This document shows, in pieces, positions 51,692-60,600 of a stretch of 64,000 nt of DNA. Numbering within the stretch: the stretch's first letter is position 1; each line of letters opens with the position of its first letter. This DNA comes from an uncultured Chitinophaga sp. (lineage in GTDB: Bacteria; Bacteroidota; Bacteroidia; Chitinophagales; Chitinophagaceae), in contig NZ_CALEJS010000011.1 of the NCBI RefSeq assembly GCF_937898475.1, forward strand, positions 248,001-312,000, read 5' to 3'. Position numbers and translations under genes: made by a program. A model generated the notes under the pieces. It was given only the letters and a program-made list of their open reading frames with translations. It made no database searches and had not been told where the DNA came from.

Positions 51692-54001
51692 ATGCAAACC
51701 AATGTTCTTGGTTACCCGCGTATTGGTAGCCACCGTGAACTGAAGAAAGCCTGTGAAGCTTATTGGGCAGGCAAAATGTCGCTGGAGAAATTACAGCTTA
51801 CCGCCAGGCAGTTGCGCCGCCAGCACTGGGAAACCCTGCAGCAGGCGGGTATTGACCTGATCCCTTCCAATGATTTCTCGTTGTATGACCAGGTACTGGA
51901 TATGTGCCTGATGACCGGCGTTATTCCCGCACGTTTCCAGGCGCTGAAAGAAAAACTGGCCACCGCCGCCAGTCCTGAACTGTATTTTGCCATGGCCCGC
52001 GGTTACCAGAAGAACGGACTGGATATTACCGCCATGGAAATGACCAAATGGTTCGATACCAATTACCATTACCTGGTGCCTGAATTTGACGGCAGCCAGC
52101 AGTTCAGGGTATTACATGATAAATGCACCGAAGAATTTAAGGAAGCCCTTACGCTGGGCATTCCTACCAAACCCGTGCTGTTAGGGCCTATCAGCTTCCT
52201 GCTGCTGGGCAAGATCAAGGAAGAAAACCTGCACCTGGCCGAACTGGTGAACCAGCTGTTGCCCGTATATATACAACTGCTGCAAAATCTGCAACAGGCC
52301 GGCGCCACCTGGGTACAGCTGGATGAGCCCTGCCTGGTGCTGGACCGTACCCCTGAACAACTGCGGCTTTACCAATATGCCTACACGAAGATCCATGCCG
52401 CCGTACCCCAGCTGCAGCTGCTGCTGGCCACCTATTTCGGCGGCCTGCAGGAAAACATCCATTTAACGCTGGAACTTCCGGTACAAGCCCTGCATATTGA
52501 CCTGGTAAGGGCGCCTGAACAACTGGATGCCGTACTGGCCAACTTTCCGAAGCACATGCAGCTGTCGCTCGGCGTGATAGATGGCCGCAACATCTGGAAG
52601 AATAATTATGGCACCTCATTGCAACTGATACAAAAGGCTGTAGATGCTATCGGGGCAGAACGGGTGATATTGGCGACTTCCTGTTCACTGCTGCACGCAC
52701 CCTATGACCTTACCCTGGAAACAGATGAGCAGGTACTTACACCGCAGATCAAAAGCTGGATGGCCTTTGCCCGGCAGAAAGTGCAGGAGCTGATCGAACT
52801 GAAGGAGATCGTGGCAGGCAATACCACCCTGCTGGAGACCAACCATGCATGCCTGCACGAAAAAAGTACTGCCGCTATCGTGCATAAACCCGCTGTAAAG
52901 GCCAGGGTAAAAGCACTGACCGAAACCGACGCCAGCCGCCTTCATCCATTCCCCATCCGGCAACAGGCGCAGGAAGCCCTGTTGCAGCTGCCCCTCTTCC
53001 CTACCACCACTATCGGCTCTTTCCCCCAGACAGAAGAGATCAGGAAGCTGCGGGCTGACCTGAAGAAAGGCATCATCAGCAAAGATGAGTATGACACTGC
53101 CATCCGCCAGGCCATTGCAGCGGCTGTGAAATGGCAGGAGGGTCTTGGATTGGATGTACTGGTGCATGGCGAGTTTGAGCGCAATGATATGGTGGAATAC
53201 TTTGGCGAACAGCTGGAAGGATTTGTGTTCACGCAAAACGGCTGGGTACAGAGCTATGGTTCCCGCTGTGTAAAGCCACCGGTGATCTATGGCGATGTAC
53301 AGCGCAGCCAGCCGATGACCGTACAATGGAGCAGCTATGCACAATCGCTTACCCGCAAACCCATGAAAGGCATGCTCACCGGTCCGGTTACCATCCTGCA
53401 GTGGTCTTTTGTACGGGATGATCAGCCGCGTGCAGCTACGGCTTTGCAGATAGCGCTCGCTATCCGCGATGAGGTAAAAGACCTGGAAAAGGCTGGTATT
53501 AAAGTGATACAGGTAGATGAGCCGGCGGTACGTGAAGGACTGCCTTTGCGCAAGGCGCAATGGCGGGCGTACCTGGACTGGGCCGTAAGGGCTTTCCGCG
53601 TGTCCGTAAGTTGTGTAAAAGACGAAACACAGATACATACGCATATGTGCTATGCCGAGTTCAATGATATCATTGACAGTATTGCCGCCATGGATGCAGA
53701 TGTGATCACCATTGAAACCTCCCGCTCACAGATGGAGCTGCTGGAAGCGTTTGCCGCTTTCCGTTATCCCAATGAAACGGGCCCGGGTGTGTATGATATT
53801 CACTCACCGCGGGTGCCCGCTGTTGAAGAAATGACGGCCCTGCTTGAAAAAGCAGTGCAGTTGCTACCTGCGCGCAATATCTGGGTGAACCCGGATTGCG
53901 GCCTTAAAACCCGCAAGTGGCCGGAAACTGAACAGGCGCTGCGCAACATGGTGGCCGCTGCCCAACGGCTGCGCGCCGCAGTGAATACGACCGTATCCTG
54001 A
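51692..54001 (+). CDS. metE: Cobalamin-independent methionine synthase
   Basis: A 769-residue enzyme with the two-barrel MetE fold. The N-terminal barrel starts MQTNVLGYPRIGSHRELKKA and the C-terminal one contains TTTIGSFPQTEEIRKLR. The zinc ligands are His and Cys of IHTHMCYAEF (about 650 and 652), a Glu about 22 residues later (ITIETSRSQ) and Cys of WVNPDCGLKTRKW (about 735). It transfers the methyl group of methyl-tetrahydrofolate to homocysteine. The cobalamin riboswitch upstream predicts repression when B12 is available. The next gene follows 70 bases later. Confidence 0.97.
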   Translation: MQTNVLGYPRIGSHRELKKACEAYWAGKMSLEKLQLTARQLRRQHWETLQQAGIDLIPSNDFSLYDQVLDMCLMTGVIPARFQALKEKLATAASPELYFAMARGYQKNGLDITAMEMTKWFDTNYHYLVPEFDGSQQFRVLHDKCTEEFKEALTLGIPTKPVLLGPISFLLLGKIKEENLHLAELVNQLLPVYIQLLQNLQQAGATWVQLDEPCLVLDRTPEQLRLYQYAYTKIHAAVPQLQLLLATYFGGLQENIHLTLELPVQALHIDLVRAPEQLDAVLANFPKHMQLSLGVIDGRNIWKNNYGTSLQLIQKAVDAIGAERVILATSCSLLHAPYDLTLETDEQVLTPQIKSWMAFARQKVQELIELKEIVAGNTTLLETNHACLHEKSTAAIVHKPAVKARVKALTETDASRLHPFPIRQQAQEALLQLPLFPTTTIGSFPQTEEIRKLRADLKKGIISKDEYDTAIRQAIAAAVKWQEGLGLDVLVHGEFERNDMVEYFGEQLEGFVFTQNGWVQSYGSRCVKPPVIYGDVQRSQPMTVQWSSYAQSLTRKPMKGMLTGPVTILQWSFVRDDQPRAATALQIALAIRDEVKDLEKAGIKVIQVDEPAVREGLPLRKAQWRAYLDWAVRAFRVSVSCVKDETQIHTHMCYAEFNDIIDSIAAMDADVITIETSRSQMELLEAFAAFRYPNETGPGVYDIHSPRVPAVEEMTALLEKAVQLLPARNIWVNPDCGLKTRKWPETEQALRNMVAAAQRLRAAVNTTVS

Positions 54002-54071
54002 CTCCCTTTTCCTTAACTTCGTGATACTGCCAGGACTAAATGCCCATTGCAAACTGCTAAACGTTATTAAC

Positions 54072-54314
54072 ATGCCTTCTCATGAAACAGTGCACTGTCC
54101 GCGTTGCAATACCGTTTTTGAATGCCGTGCAGGCAACGTGCTGCAATGCCAGTGCCAGGCTGTAAACCTTTCGGAGGATGAACGTCAGTATGTCAGTGAA
54201 CACTACAGCGGTTGTCTTTGTGCAGACTGCCTGCTGCAAATGAAATCCGTTTACAGGCAGGATAAATTCAAGCAGCGCCTGCAGCAGCTATTTTCTTTGT
54301 TCGGAAAGCGATAA
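54072..54314 (+). CDS. Cysteine-rich CWC-family protein
   Basis: The start at 54072 (80 residues, MPSHETVHCPRC) is the first Met of the conserved part. The Cys pattern (CPRC, FECR, CQCQ and CLCADCLLQM) fits the CWC family and could bind zinc or iron. The tail is basic (KQRLQQLFSLFGKR). No function is known to me. It is followed 5 bases later by the thioesterase gene, so both are cotranscribed, perhaps with metE. Confidence 0.8.
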   Translation: MPSHETVHCPRCNTVFECRAGNVLQCQCQAVNLSEDERQYVSEHYSGCLCADCLLQMKSVYRQDKFKQRLQQLFSLFGKR

Positions 54315-54319
54315 ACATT

Positions 54320-54745
54320 ATGAGTTACGAAAAACAGATTGCCCGCTCAGTTACCCGCATTTATAAAGCGGTATTTCCCAATACCGTTAATCATTACGAT
54401 ACGATGTTTGGCGGTACTGCCATGCAGCTGATGGATGAAGTGGCCTTTATCACCGCAACGCGCTTCAGCCGTATGCGTGTGGTCACGGTATCCAGCGACC
54501 GGATAGATTTTAAGAAGCCTATTCCCCATGGTACTATCATAGAGCTGATAGGAGAAGTAACACAGGTGGGAACAACCAGCTTAAAGGTGAAGGTTGCAGT
54601 ATATGTGGAGCAGATGTATTCCAACCATCGTGAAAAAGCCATTGAAGGTACCTTTGCTTTTGTAGCAATTGACGACCAGAAGCGGCCCACGGCGATTGTG
54701 CTTCCACCGGACGAGGAGGACAACCAGATTGGGCGTAATAAATAA
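54320..54745 (+). CDS. Acyl-CoA thioesterase (YciA-like hotdog fold)
   Basis: A 141-residue single hotdog protein. The conserved block is NHYDTMFGGTAMQLMDEVAFITATRF, with the Asp of MDEVA in the family's catalytic place, followed by VTVSSDRIDFKKPIPHG and LIGEVTQVGTTSLKVKV. It hydrolyses acyl-CoA thioesters, in the cytosol, as hexamers in the known family members. It follows the CWC gene by 5 bases. Its TAA stop codon opens a TAATTAA-type heptad repeat (54743 onward). Confidence 0.93.
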   Translation: MSYEKQIARSVTRIYKAVFPNTVNHYDTMFGGTAMQLMDEVAFITATRFSRMRVVTVSSDRIDFKKPIPHGTIIELIGEVTQVGTTSLKVKVAVYVEQMYSNHREKAIEGTFAFVAIDDQKRPTAIVLPPDEEDNQIGRNK

Positions 54746-54887
54746 TTAAGAATTGCGGAGAGGAAGGCAGAAAGAAAAGATAGGAGGAATTAATAATTAA
54801 CAATCCCAATACTTGGGTCTTGCCTGACATTGCTGTCTCGCCGGACGCTTGTATTGGGATTATTAACTATTAATTAATTATTAATTA
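54743..54887. repeat. TAATTAA-type heptads and palindrome between convergent thioesterase and FKBP genes
   Basis: The stop codon of each gene is the first base triplet of a run of 7-bp units: TAATTAA, GAATTGC on the plus strand and TAATTAA, TAATTAA, TTAATAG, TTAATAA on the minus strand. Inside, ATTAACAATCCCAATAC (from 54796) pairs with GTATTGGGATTATTAA (from 54851). This can act as a bidirectional hairpin terminator. Confidence 0.75.
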
Positions 54888-55313
54888 CTTGATCTCAACC
54901 AGTTCGATATCAAATACGAGTTCCTCGCCGGCAAGCGGATGGTTTGCGTCCAGCGTGATAAACTCGGTGCCAACAGCTGCTACCTTTACAGGAAACACCT
55001 GGCCCTGGGCATTGCTCATCTGGAGATCCATACCCACTTCAGGGTTCAGATCAGCCGGGATATTCGCTTTAGGAAAGTCCATAATCAGCTCTTCATTCTT
55101 GGGGCCATATGCCTGATCCACAGGGATCTGCACCGTCTTTTTATCACCCACCTGCATATCCAGCACGCCATTATCAAAACCCTTTATCACCATACCGGCA
55201 CCTACCTGGAATTCAAGCGGCTCTCTGCCTTCAGAGGAGTCGAAAGTATTCCCGTTCGTCAAACGGCCGTGATAATGCACACGTACTGTATCCCCGTTTT
55301 TAACTGTTTGCAT
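54885..55313 (-). CDS. FKBP-type peptidyl-prolyl isomerase (SlyD-like)
   Basis: A 142-residue SlyD-type FKBP without signal peptide. The FKBP part has VRVHYHGRLTNGNTFDSSEG and FQVGAGMVIKGFDNGVLDMQVGDKK; residues about 70-115 form the inserted flap domain (KNEELIMDFPKANIPADL) typical of SlyD, which acts as a chaperone. There is no C-terminal His-rich tail as in enterobacterial SlyD. A single gene. A -7-like box (TTACTTTG, 55359-55352) precedes it. Confidence 0.93.
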   Translation of the reverse strand: MQTVKNGDTVRVHYHGRLTNGNTFDSSEGREPLEFQVGAGMVIKGFDNGVLDMQVGDKKTVQIPVDQAYGPKNEELIMDFPKANIPADLNPEVGMDLQMSNAQGQVFPVKVAAVGTEFITLDANHPLAGEELVFDIELVEIK

Positions 55314-55351
55314 AAGAAAAATTGTTAATTGTTAACATTAGATGTCTACTG

Positions 55352-55359
55352 CAAAGTAA
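55352..55359 (-). promoter_or_regulatory. Putative -7 box of the FKBP gene
   Basis: TTACTTTG differs from TAnnTTTG at the second base; it lies 38 bases before the FKBP start codon. Confidence 0.4.
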
Positions 55360-55408
55360 GGAAAAAAGATCAAGGCGCACAAACTCAGCAATCCGTATTT
55401 TTACAGCT

Positions 55409-56584
55409 ATGTATCGGTTTATTCAACTGCTGAGCATGTTTTTGCTCGCTTTACAACTTGTTTACGCACAGGCGCCTGTGATCACCGGAGCGGCCAGAAC
55501 CGCCGAATACCTACACCTGCTTAAAAATAAAAGAGTGGCACTGCTGGTGAACCAGACGGCCACCATTGGCAACACGCACCTGGTAGATTCGCTGCTGAAA
55601 CTGCAGGTCAGGATACAGAAAATATTCAGCCCGGAACATGGCTTCCGCGGTGATGCCGATGCGGGCGAAAAAGTTGATAACAGCGTAGATCAGCGCACGG
55701 GCCTTCCTATTGTTTCCCTTTATGGTAAACACCGTAAAGCAAACGCTGCAGACCTCCGTGATGTAGATATACTGATCTATGATATACAGGATGTAGGCGC
55801 CCGTTTTTATACCTACATCTCCTCCCTGCAGGAACTGATGGAGTCTGCCGCGGAGAACAGTATACCACTGATCGTACTGGACCGTCCTAATCCCAACGGG
55901 CATTATGTAGACGGCCCCGTACTGGATACGGCCTTCCGTTCTTTTGTAGGAATGCAGCCCATACCGCTGGTACATGGCATGACCGTAGGCGAATATGCGC
56001 GGATGCTGAATGGTGAAAAATGGCTGAAGAACGGACTGCAATGCAAATTAACCGTAATACCCTGCCTCCGGTACAATCATCATACTTTTTACGAGCTGCC
56101 GGTAAAGCCTTCGCCTAACCTGCCCAATATGGCTTCTATCTACCTGTATCCTTCCACCTGTTTGTTTGAAGGTACATTGCTGAGCCTGGGCCGTGGTACA
56201 GATAAACCTTTCCAGGTATTTGGCAGCCCGCTTTTCCCAAAAGACCTGTATACCTTCACGCCCCGCAGCATGCCCGGCGCCAAAGAGCCGCCCCTGAAAA
56301 ATCAGCCATGTTATGGTTTTGACCTTTCAGGCGATGCCCAAAGCGTACTACAGCAAACCGGCTATCAGCTGCAGCTGAAATGGATCATACAAGCCTACCA
56401 GCTGTACCCGCAGAAAGACAAATTCTTTACGCCCTTCTTTAATAAACTGGCGGGCAACAGCACGCTGATGCAGCAGATAAAGGATGGCAAAAGCGAACAG
56501 GAAATAAGACAAAGCTGGGAGCCGGCGTTGAGCGGCTTTAAAAAAATCAGGGCAAAATATTTATTGTACCCGGCCGCTCAATAA
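55409..56584 (+). CDS. DUF1343 protein, NamZ-like exo-beta-N-acetylmuramidase (GH171)
   Basis: The start at 55409 (391 residues, MYRFIQLLSMFLLALQLVYAQ) opens the signal peptide; the longer frame has no function. The family blocks are VALLVNQTATIG, KIFSPEHGFRGDADAGEKVDNS (with the conserved Glu-His), VDILIYDIQDVGARFYTYIS, LDRPNPNGHYVDGP and the YLYPSTCLFEGT-LSLGRGTDKPF region. DUF1343 proteins of the NamZ type release MurNAc from the non-reducing end of peptidoglycan fragments and support cell-wall recycling. Cleavage here would be in the periplasm. No other recycling gene is adjacent; fmt follows. The stop codon starts a heptad repeat. Confidence 0.9.
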   Translation: MYRFIQLLSMFLLALQLVYAQAPVITGAARTAEYLHLLKNKRVALLVNQTATIGNTHLVDSLLKLQVRIQKIFSPEHGFRGDADAGEKVDNSVDQRTGLPIVSLYGKHRKANAADLRDVDILIYDIQDVGARFYTYISSLQELMESAAENSIPLIVLDRPNPNGHYVDGPVLDTAFRSFVGMQPIPLVHGMTVGEYARMLNGEKWLKNGLQCKLTVIPCLRYNHHTFYELPVKPSPNLPNMASIYLYPSTCLFEGTLLSLGRGTDKPFQVFGSPLFPKDLYTFTPRSMPGAKEPPLKNQPCYGFDLSGDAQSVLQQTGYQLQLKWIIQAYQLYPQKDKFFTPFFNKLAGNSTLMQQIKDGKSEQEIRQSWEPALSGFKKIRAKYLLYPAAQ

Positions 56585-56705
56585 TTAATAATGAAGAATT
56601 AATAATGCTTGTAAAAGAAGTATCTTAATAAATACATTTGTGTTCTGATGGTGGTGGTTTGAAGGTAGTGTTCATTATTAATTGTTAATTATTAATGCTT
56701 AATTT
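56582..56705. repeat. TAATTAA-type heptad inverted repeat between the DUF1343 and fmt genes
   Basis: From the TAA stop of the DUF1343 gene, TAATTAA, TAATGAA, GAATTAA and TAATGCT run in 7-base steps (56582-56609). The other side holds TTCATTA, TTAATTG, TTAATTA, TTAATGC and TTAATTT (56671-56705), the inverse type, ending 9 bases before the fmt ATG. The 61-base spacer contains GTTTGAAGG. Confidence 0.75.
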
Positions 56706-56714
56706 TTATTGCTG

Positions 56715-57629
56715 ATGCGTATTGTGTTCATGGGAACGCCTGATTTTGCGGTTGCTTCACTGGATATACTTGTAGAGAATGGTTATGATGTGGTGGGGGT
56801 GATCACGGCTCCGGATAAGCCTGCGGGGCGTGGATTACAGCTGCAGGAAAGTGCAGTAAAAAAGTATGCCGTATCTAAAGGGCTCACGGTGCTGCAGCCT
56901 GAGAAGCTGAAAAACCCGGACTTCCTGGAAGAGCTGCGGGCGCTGAAAGCAGACCTGCAGGTAGTGGTGGCCTTCCGTATGCTGCCGGAAGTAGTGTGGA
57001 ATATGCCACCATTAGGCACCATCAATGTACATGCATCGCTGCTGCCGGATTATCGCGGTGCAGCCCCTATTAACTGGGCTATTATCAATGGTGAAAAAGT
57101 AAGCGGAGTCACCACCTTCAAGCTGCAGCATGCTATTGATACCGGCAATATCCTCTACAATGCGCAGGTAAACATACGTGAAGATGAAACGGCCGGTGAG
57201 CTGCATGATGACCTCATGCAAACAGGTGCGCAGGTATTGTTGAAGACAGTGAATGCACTGGCCGCAGGCACTGCCGAAGAAAAACCACAGCCCGAGCTGG
57301 ACCCCACCCGGATCAAACATGCGCCCAAGATATTTAAAGAAGACTGCCGCATACAGTGGGAACAGCCGCTGGAGAAGATCTATAACCTGGTAAGGGGACT
57401 CAGCCCCTATCCTACTGCGTGGACTACTTTACAGGATAAACAACTGAAGATATTTAAGGCCACAAAAGAATATACAACACCGGCTGTACCGCCCGGTCAG
57501 CCTGTTACGGATCAGAAGACCTACCTGAAAATTGCAGCGCCGGATGGCTACCTGGTATTGCAGGAAATACAACTGGAAGGCAAAAAGAAAATGGAAGTAG
57601 CCGCCTTCCTGAGGGGCTACCGGGTCTGA
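56715..57629 (+). CDS. fmt: Methionyl-tRNA formyltransferase
   Basis: The start at 56715 (ATG, MRIVFMGTPDFAV, 304 residues) is preferred over the TTG at 56709. The formyltransferase domain has HASLLPDYRGAAPINWAIINGE, containing the SLLP binding motif and catalytic Asn/His/Asp region, and the C-terminal OB domain ends in AAFLRGYRV. It formylates initiator Met-tRNA using 10-formyl-THF. The def gene that often accompanies it is not in the window. The heptad repeat ends 9 bases upstream of the ATG. Confidence 0.96.
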   Translation: MRIVFMGTPDFAVASLDILVENGYDVVGVITAPDKPAGRGLQLQESAVKKYAVSKGLTVLQPEKLKNPDFLEELRALKADLQVVVAFRMLPEVVWNMPPLGTINVHASLLPDYRGAAPINWAIINGEKVSGVTTFKLQHAIDTGNILYNAQVNIREDETAGELHDDLMQTGAQVLLKTVNALAAGTAEEKPQPELDPTRIKHAPKIFKEDCRIQWEQPLEKIYNLVRGLSPYPTAWTTLQDKQLKIFKATKEYTTPAVPPGQPVTDQKTYLKIAAPDGYLVLQEIQLEGKKKMEVAAFLRGYRV

Positions 57630-57698
57630 GAATCGGGCCTGCTAACAGTAAGCGGGCTCTTAAGGCATTGCAACGTTTTAAAAAAAGTGAGTGCGCTT

Positions 57699-60600
57699 TT
57701 AAAAGCGTACTACCTTTTCTTTCTTCAGTATTCCATAACCGTATGCCAATGTGATAGCGTCTCCTTTCTTCACCATCACAGGCTTGCTGTTGATTAACAA
57801 CGTATCATCTTTCAGGGGTATGCTGCCGCTGAACACCAGGCTGTTATTGTTTTCTTCGCTTAATGCCACCGTTCCCGCCAGCTTACCATTCACATACACG
57901 TTAACCGGCAAACTGTCTTTTACTGTGGCATTGTAATTCACGGGCGCCTGCCAGCGTACCTGCAGGGAACGTTTCTGAAGCTTCGCCTGCAACGGCTGGT
58001 TATCAAACCAGTTCAGCATGGCCAGGCTTACGTTCCAGGCTGTGTTGTGGTTCACCCATCCTTCGAGGTGACGGTAGCTGCCCGAAGGGTTGAAGGGATA
58101 CATTTCTGTTCCCGGCAAACAGTTCAGGGTGCCGCGCACCAGTTCCAACCGGGCGCATATATCATCCGGAAATCCTTTCGGGAAAGCGCGTTCCACTCCG
58201 GTAAAGCCTTTCTCCGGGTGATGGGCTGCGTGAGCATTCAGCGGGTTACGCCCGTACAGATTATCAAAATGTGCAAAGGCGATCTGCAGCAGGCGCTGTT
58301 TCACTGCGGTATCTGTTACCACGGCTGCCGCCTGCAAAGCAGATGCGGGGAAACCTGCTACATTACCAACTTCGTTATAACCGGGCACTGTCCAGTTGCT
58401 GTCAAGATCGTAGCGCCTGAAATCCCACATGTTATCGGAACGTTTGATGACAACGTCCGCCCATTCATTGATCTTCTGCTGCAAGCCTTCCGGTGCATTA
58501 TCGCGATAGTGCAGCCAGTAGAAGGCAAGGCCTGTCATCAGTACATGTTCGCTCATGCGCTGCCCTTTTGTAACCAGCGGATCCTGCAGGTTAAGGGAGT
58601 CAATGATCCAGCGGGCCTGCTGTTTTGCGGCCTGCAGATATGCATCCGGCTGAGCGATCCCTTCACGTTTGCACACTTCATAGAGCAGGAGGTTAGGCAA
58701 TACGGAAAAGCCGGGAGCATAACGGCCTTTGGAGTTGCCGATCTCACGACGCAGGTCCAGCAGGCCGGCTTCCTTCCAGTGCGACAAGGTGAACTTCAAC
58801 GCCTGTTTGTACAGGCTTTGGGGAAACCATTTCTGCAGGTAAGGATAAGCATACAGGAAGTAGGCGAACTGTGACAAGGTTTGCGGATGCAGCTGCGGTG
58901 GCATTTTCACATCGCTGGGATCGGCTGTCTTTGGATTCAGCAGGTAATATCCCAGTCCCCAGTGAATATTCCACACCAGATCTGGTATGTTCGTTCCCGT
59001 TAGGGGCGGTATTTCCTTGAAATAGCGGCGGGCGGTAGCCAGCGCGGTTTCATCATTGCGGGCGTTTACCAGGTGAAAGCCTGTATCCAGCACCATACGT
59101 TTCATGGCGGCATAGTCAATGGTGGACGGCATCTCTTCATACTTCAGCGGATTGGAAAGATACATGAGCACCAGGGAGGGGATCTCGTAAGAATAGTAGG
59201 TGCCGTCGCGCCAGGGAGATCCTCCATAGGCAGAATGGTGCGTACCTACAATGCTGCGCGCATCATTCATGAACGCAACAGCGGGTTGTAAAGCCGCTTT
59301 CTCAATGGCGAAAGGTCCTATTTCAAAAGGGAATGATGTTGCCCCAGGCAGTTTGCTGTCGGCCACATGGATCTCATAGGTACCTCCCCTGGCAGGGCGA
59401 AACGTTGTAAAATCTCCCGTACCATGATCCACCACACCTTCGTACAATTTCTTTGCGTGGTCTTTCTCCGTGATCCAGAAACGAAGCTGTTCATCACCCG
59501 CAGTAGGCACGGTGAACCGCTTAGGTGCGTTGATATTATACCCCGACTGATTCACGCATACCCAATGCTGACGGGCAACATACTGCGTATCTACCCGCGC
59601 GTAGTCAATAGCCAGTACTCTTAGTCCGTAGGCCGGTATGCTTACAGACTGTGTATTGCCGGAGGGCAGATCATATCCTTCCTGCTTTCCAGATTCATCT
59701 TTGATAATGCTCCTGGTAACACGCACCTGTTCTCCGGGCATTACTTTACGGGTATTGAGACGCACTACTGCCTGGCGGGATTCATCGTCATTGTTCAGCA
59801 GGACTACGTATAGCTGTCTGGTAAAATCATCCGCAATGCTGATATAGTCTACCTGCGGATCGCTTACCTGCAGCATGCTATCGGGCATATACAGTTTTGC
59901 CATGCGCCCGAAGATCTTGCCGGAGGCAAAGCCATAACATTGATGCGGGCCTACTTTGGGCGTGATGAAACCACGGGGAAAACTGATTTTACCCTTGCTG
60001 CGCAGATCAGCTTCAGACAGCAGGTAATCAGTGATCCATCCTATCTGCCACCAGGCGTGGTGCGGATAAGGCCCTGCGCCCGCGTTCATGGCATTCCAGT
60101 AGTAAGAGGCCACACCGGTAGACTGGTGCACAAAAGCATCGCGGCCCCATGCAGCTGCCCGCGCCATATCCAGGAACAGGGAGTCCTGTGTGAGTTTAAA
60201 AAGGCGTACAAACATACCTGCATGGCTGGCCAGTAAAATAGGGCCGTGCATAGTGGCAGAACCGAGGCTGCCGCCGTGCTCAAAACTGAGCCCTACCTGG
60301 CTGATCTCCCAATCCTGCCTGTTTTCACCCTTCACCGTTTTCTGCCTGCGGGAAGGGATAGGATGCGTATAAACAGAGGCGGTATAAATACGTGCAGTGG
60401 TAATGGCTGCGGTGCGGTACTGCTCTTCTCCCGTTAAATCATACAGGTCCAGCAAAGCCTGCACGCTTTGACCGGTAGCAAAATCAGCTACAAACCTTGC
60501 ATCACCGCATACGCCCAGGAAATACCCCCTGGCAGTGGCTTCCTCCATGAACCAATCTGCGCCTTTACGGGCTGCTTCCAGGTACTTTTTATCGCCTAAG

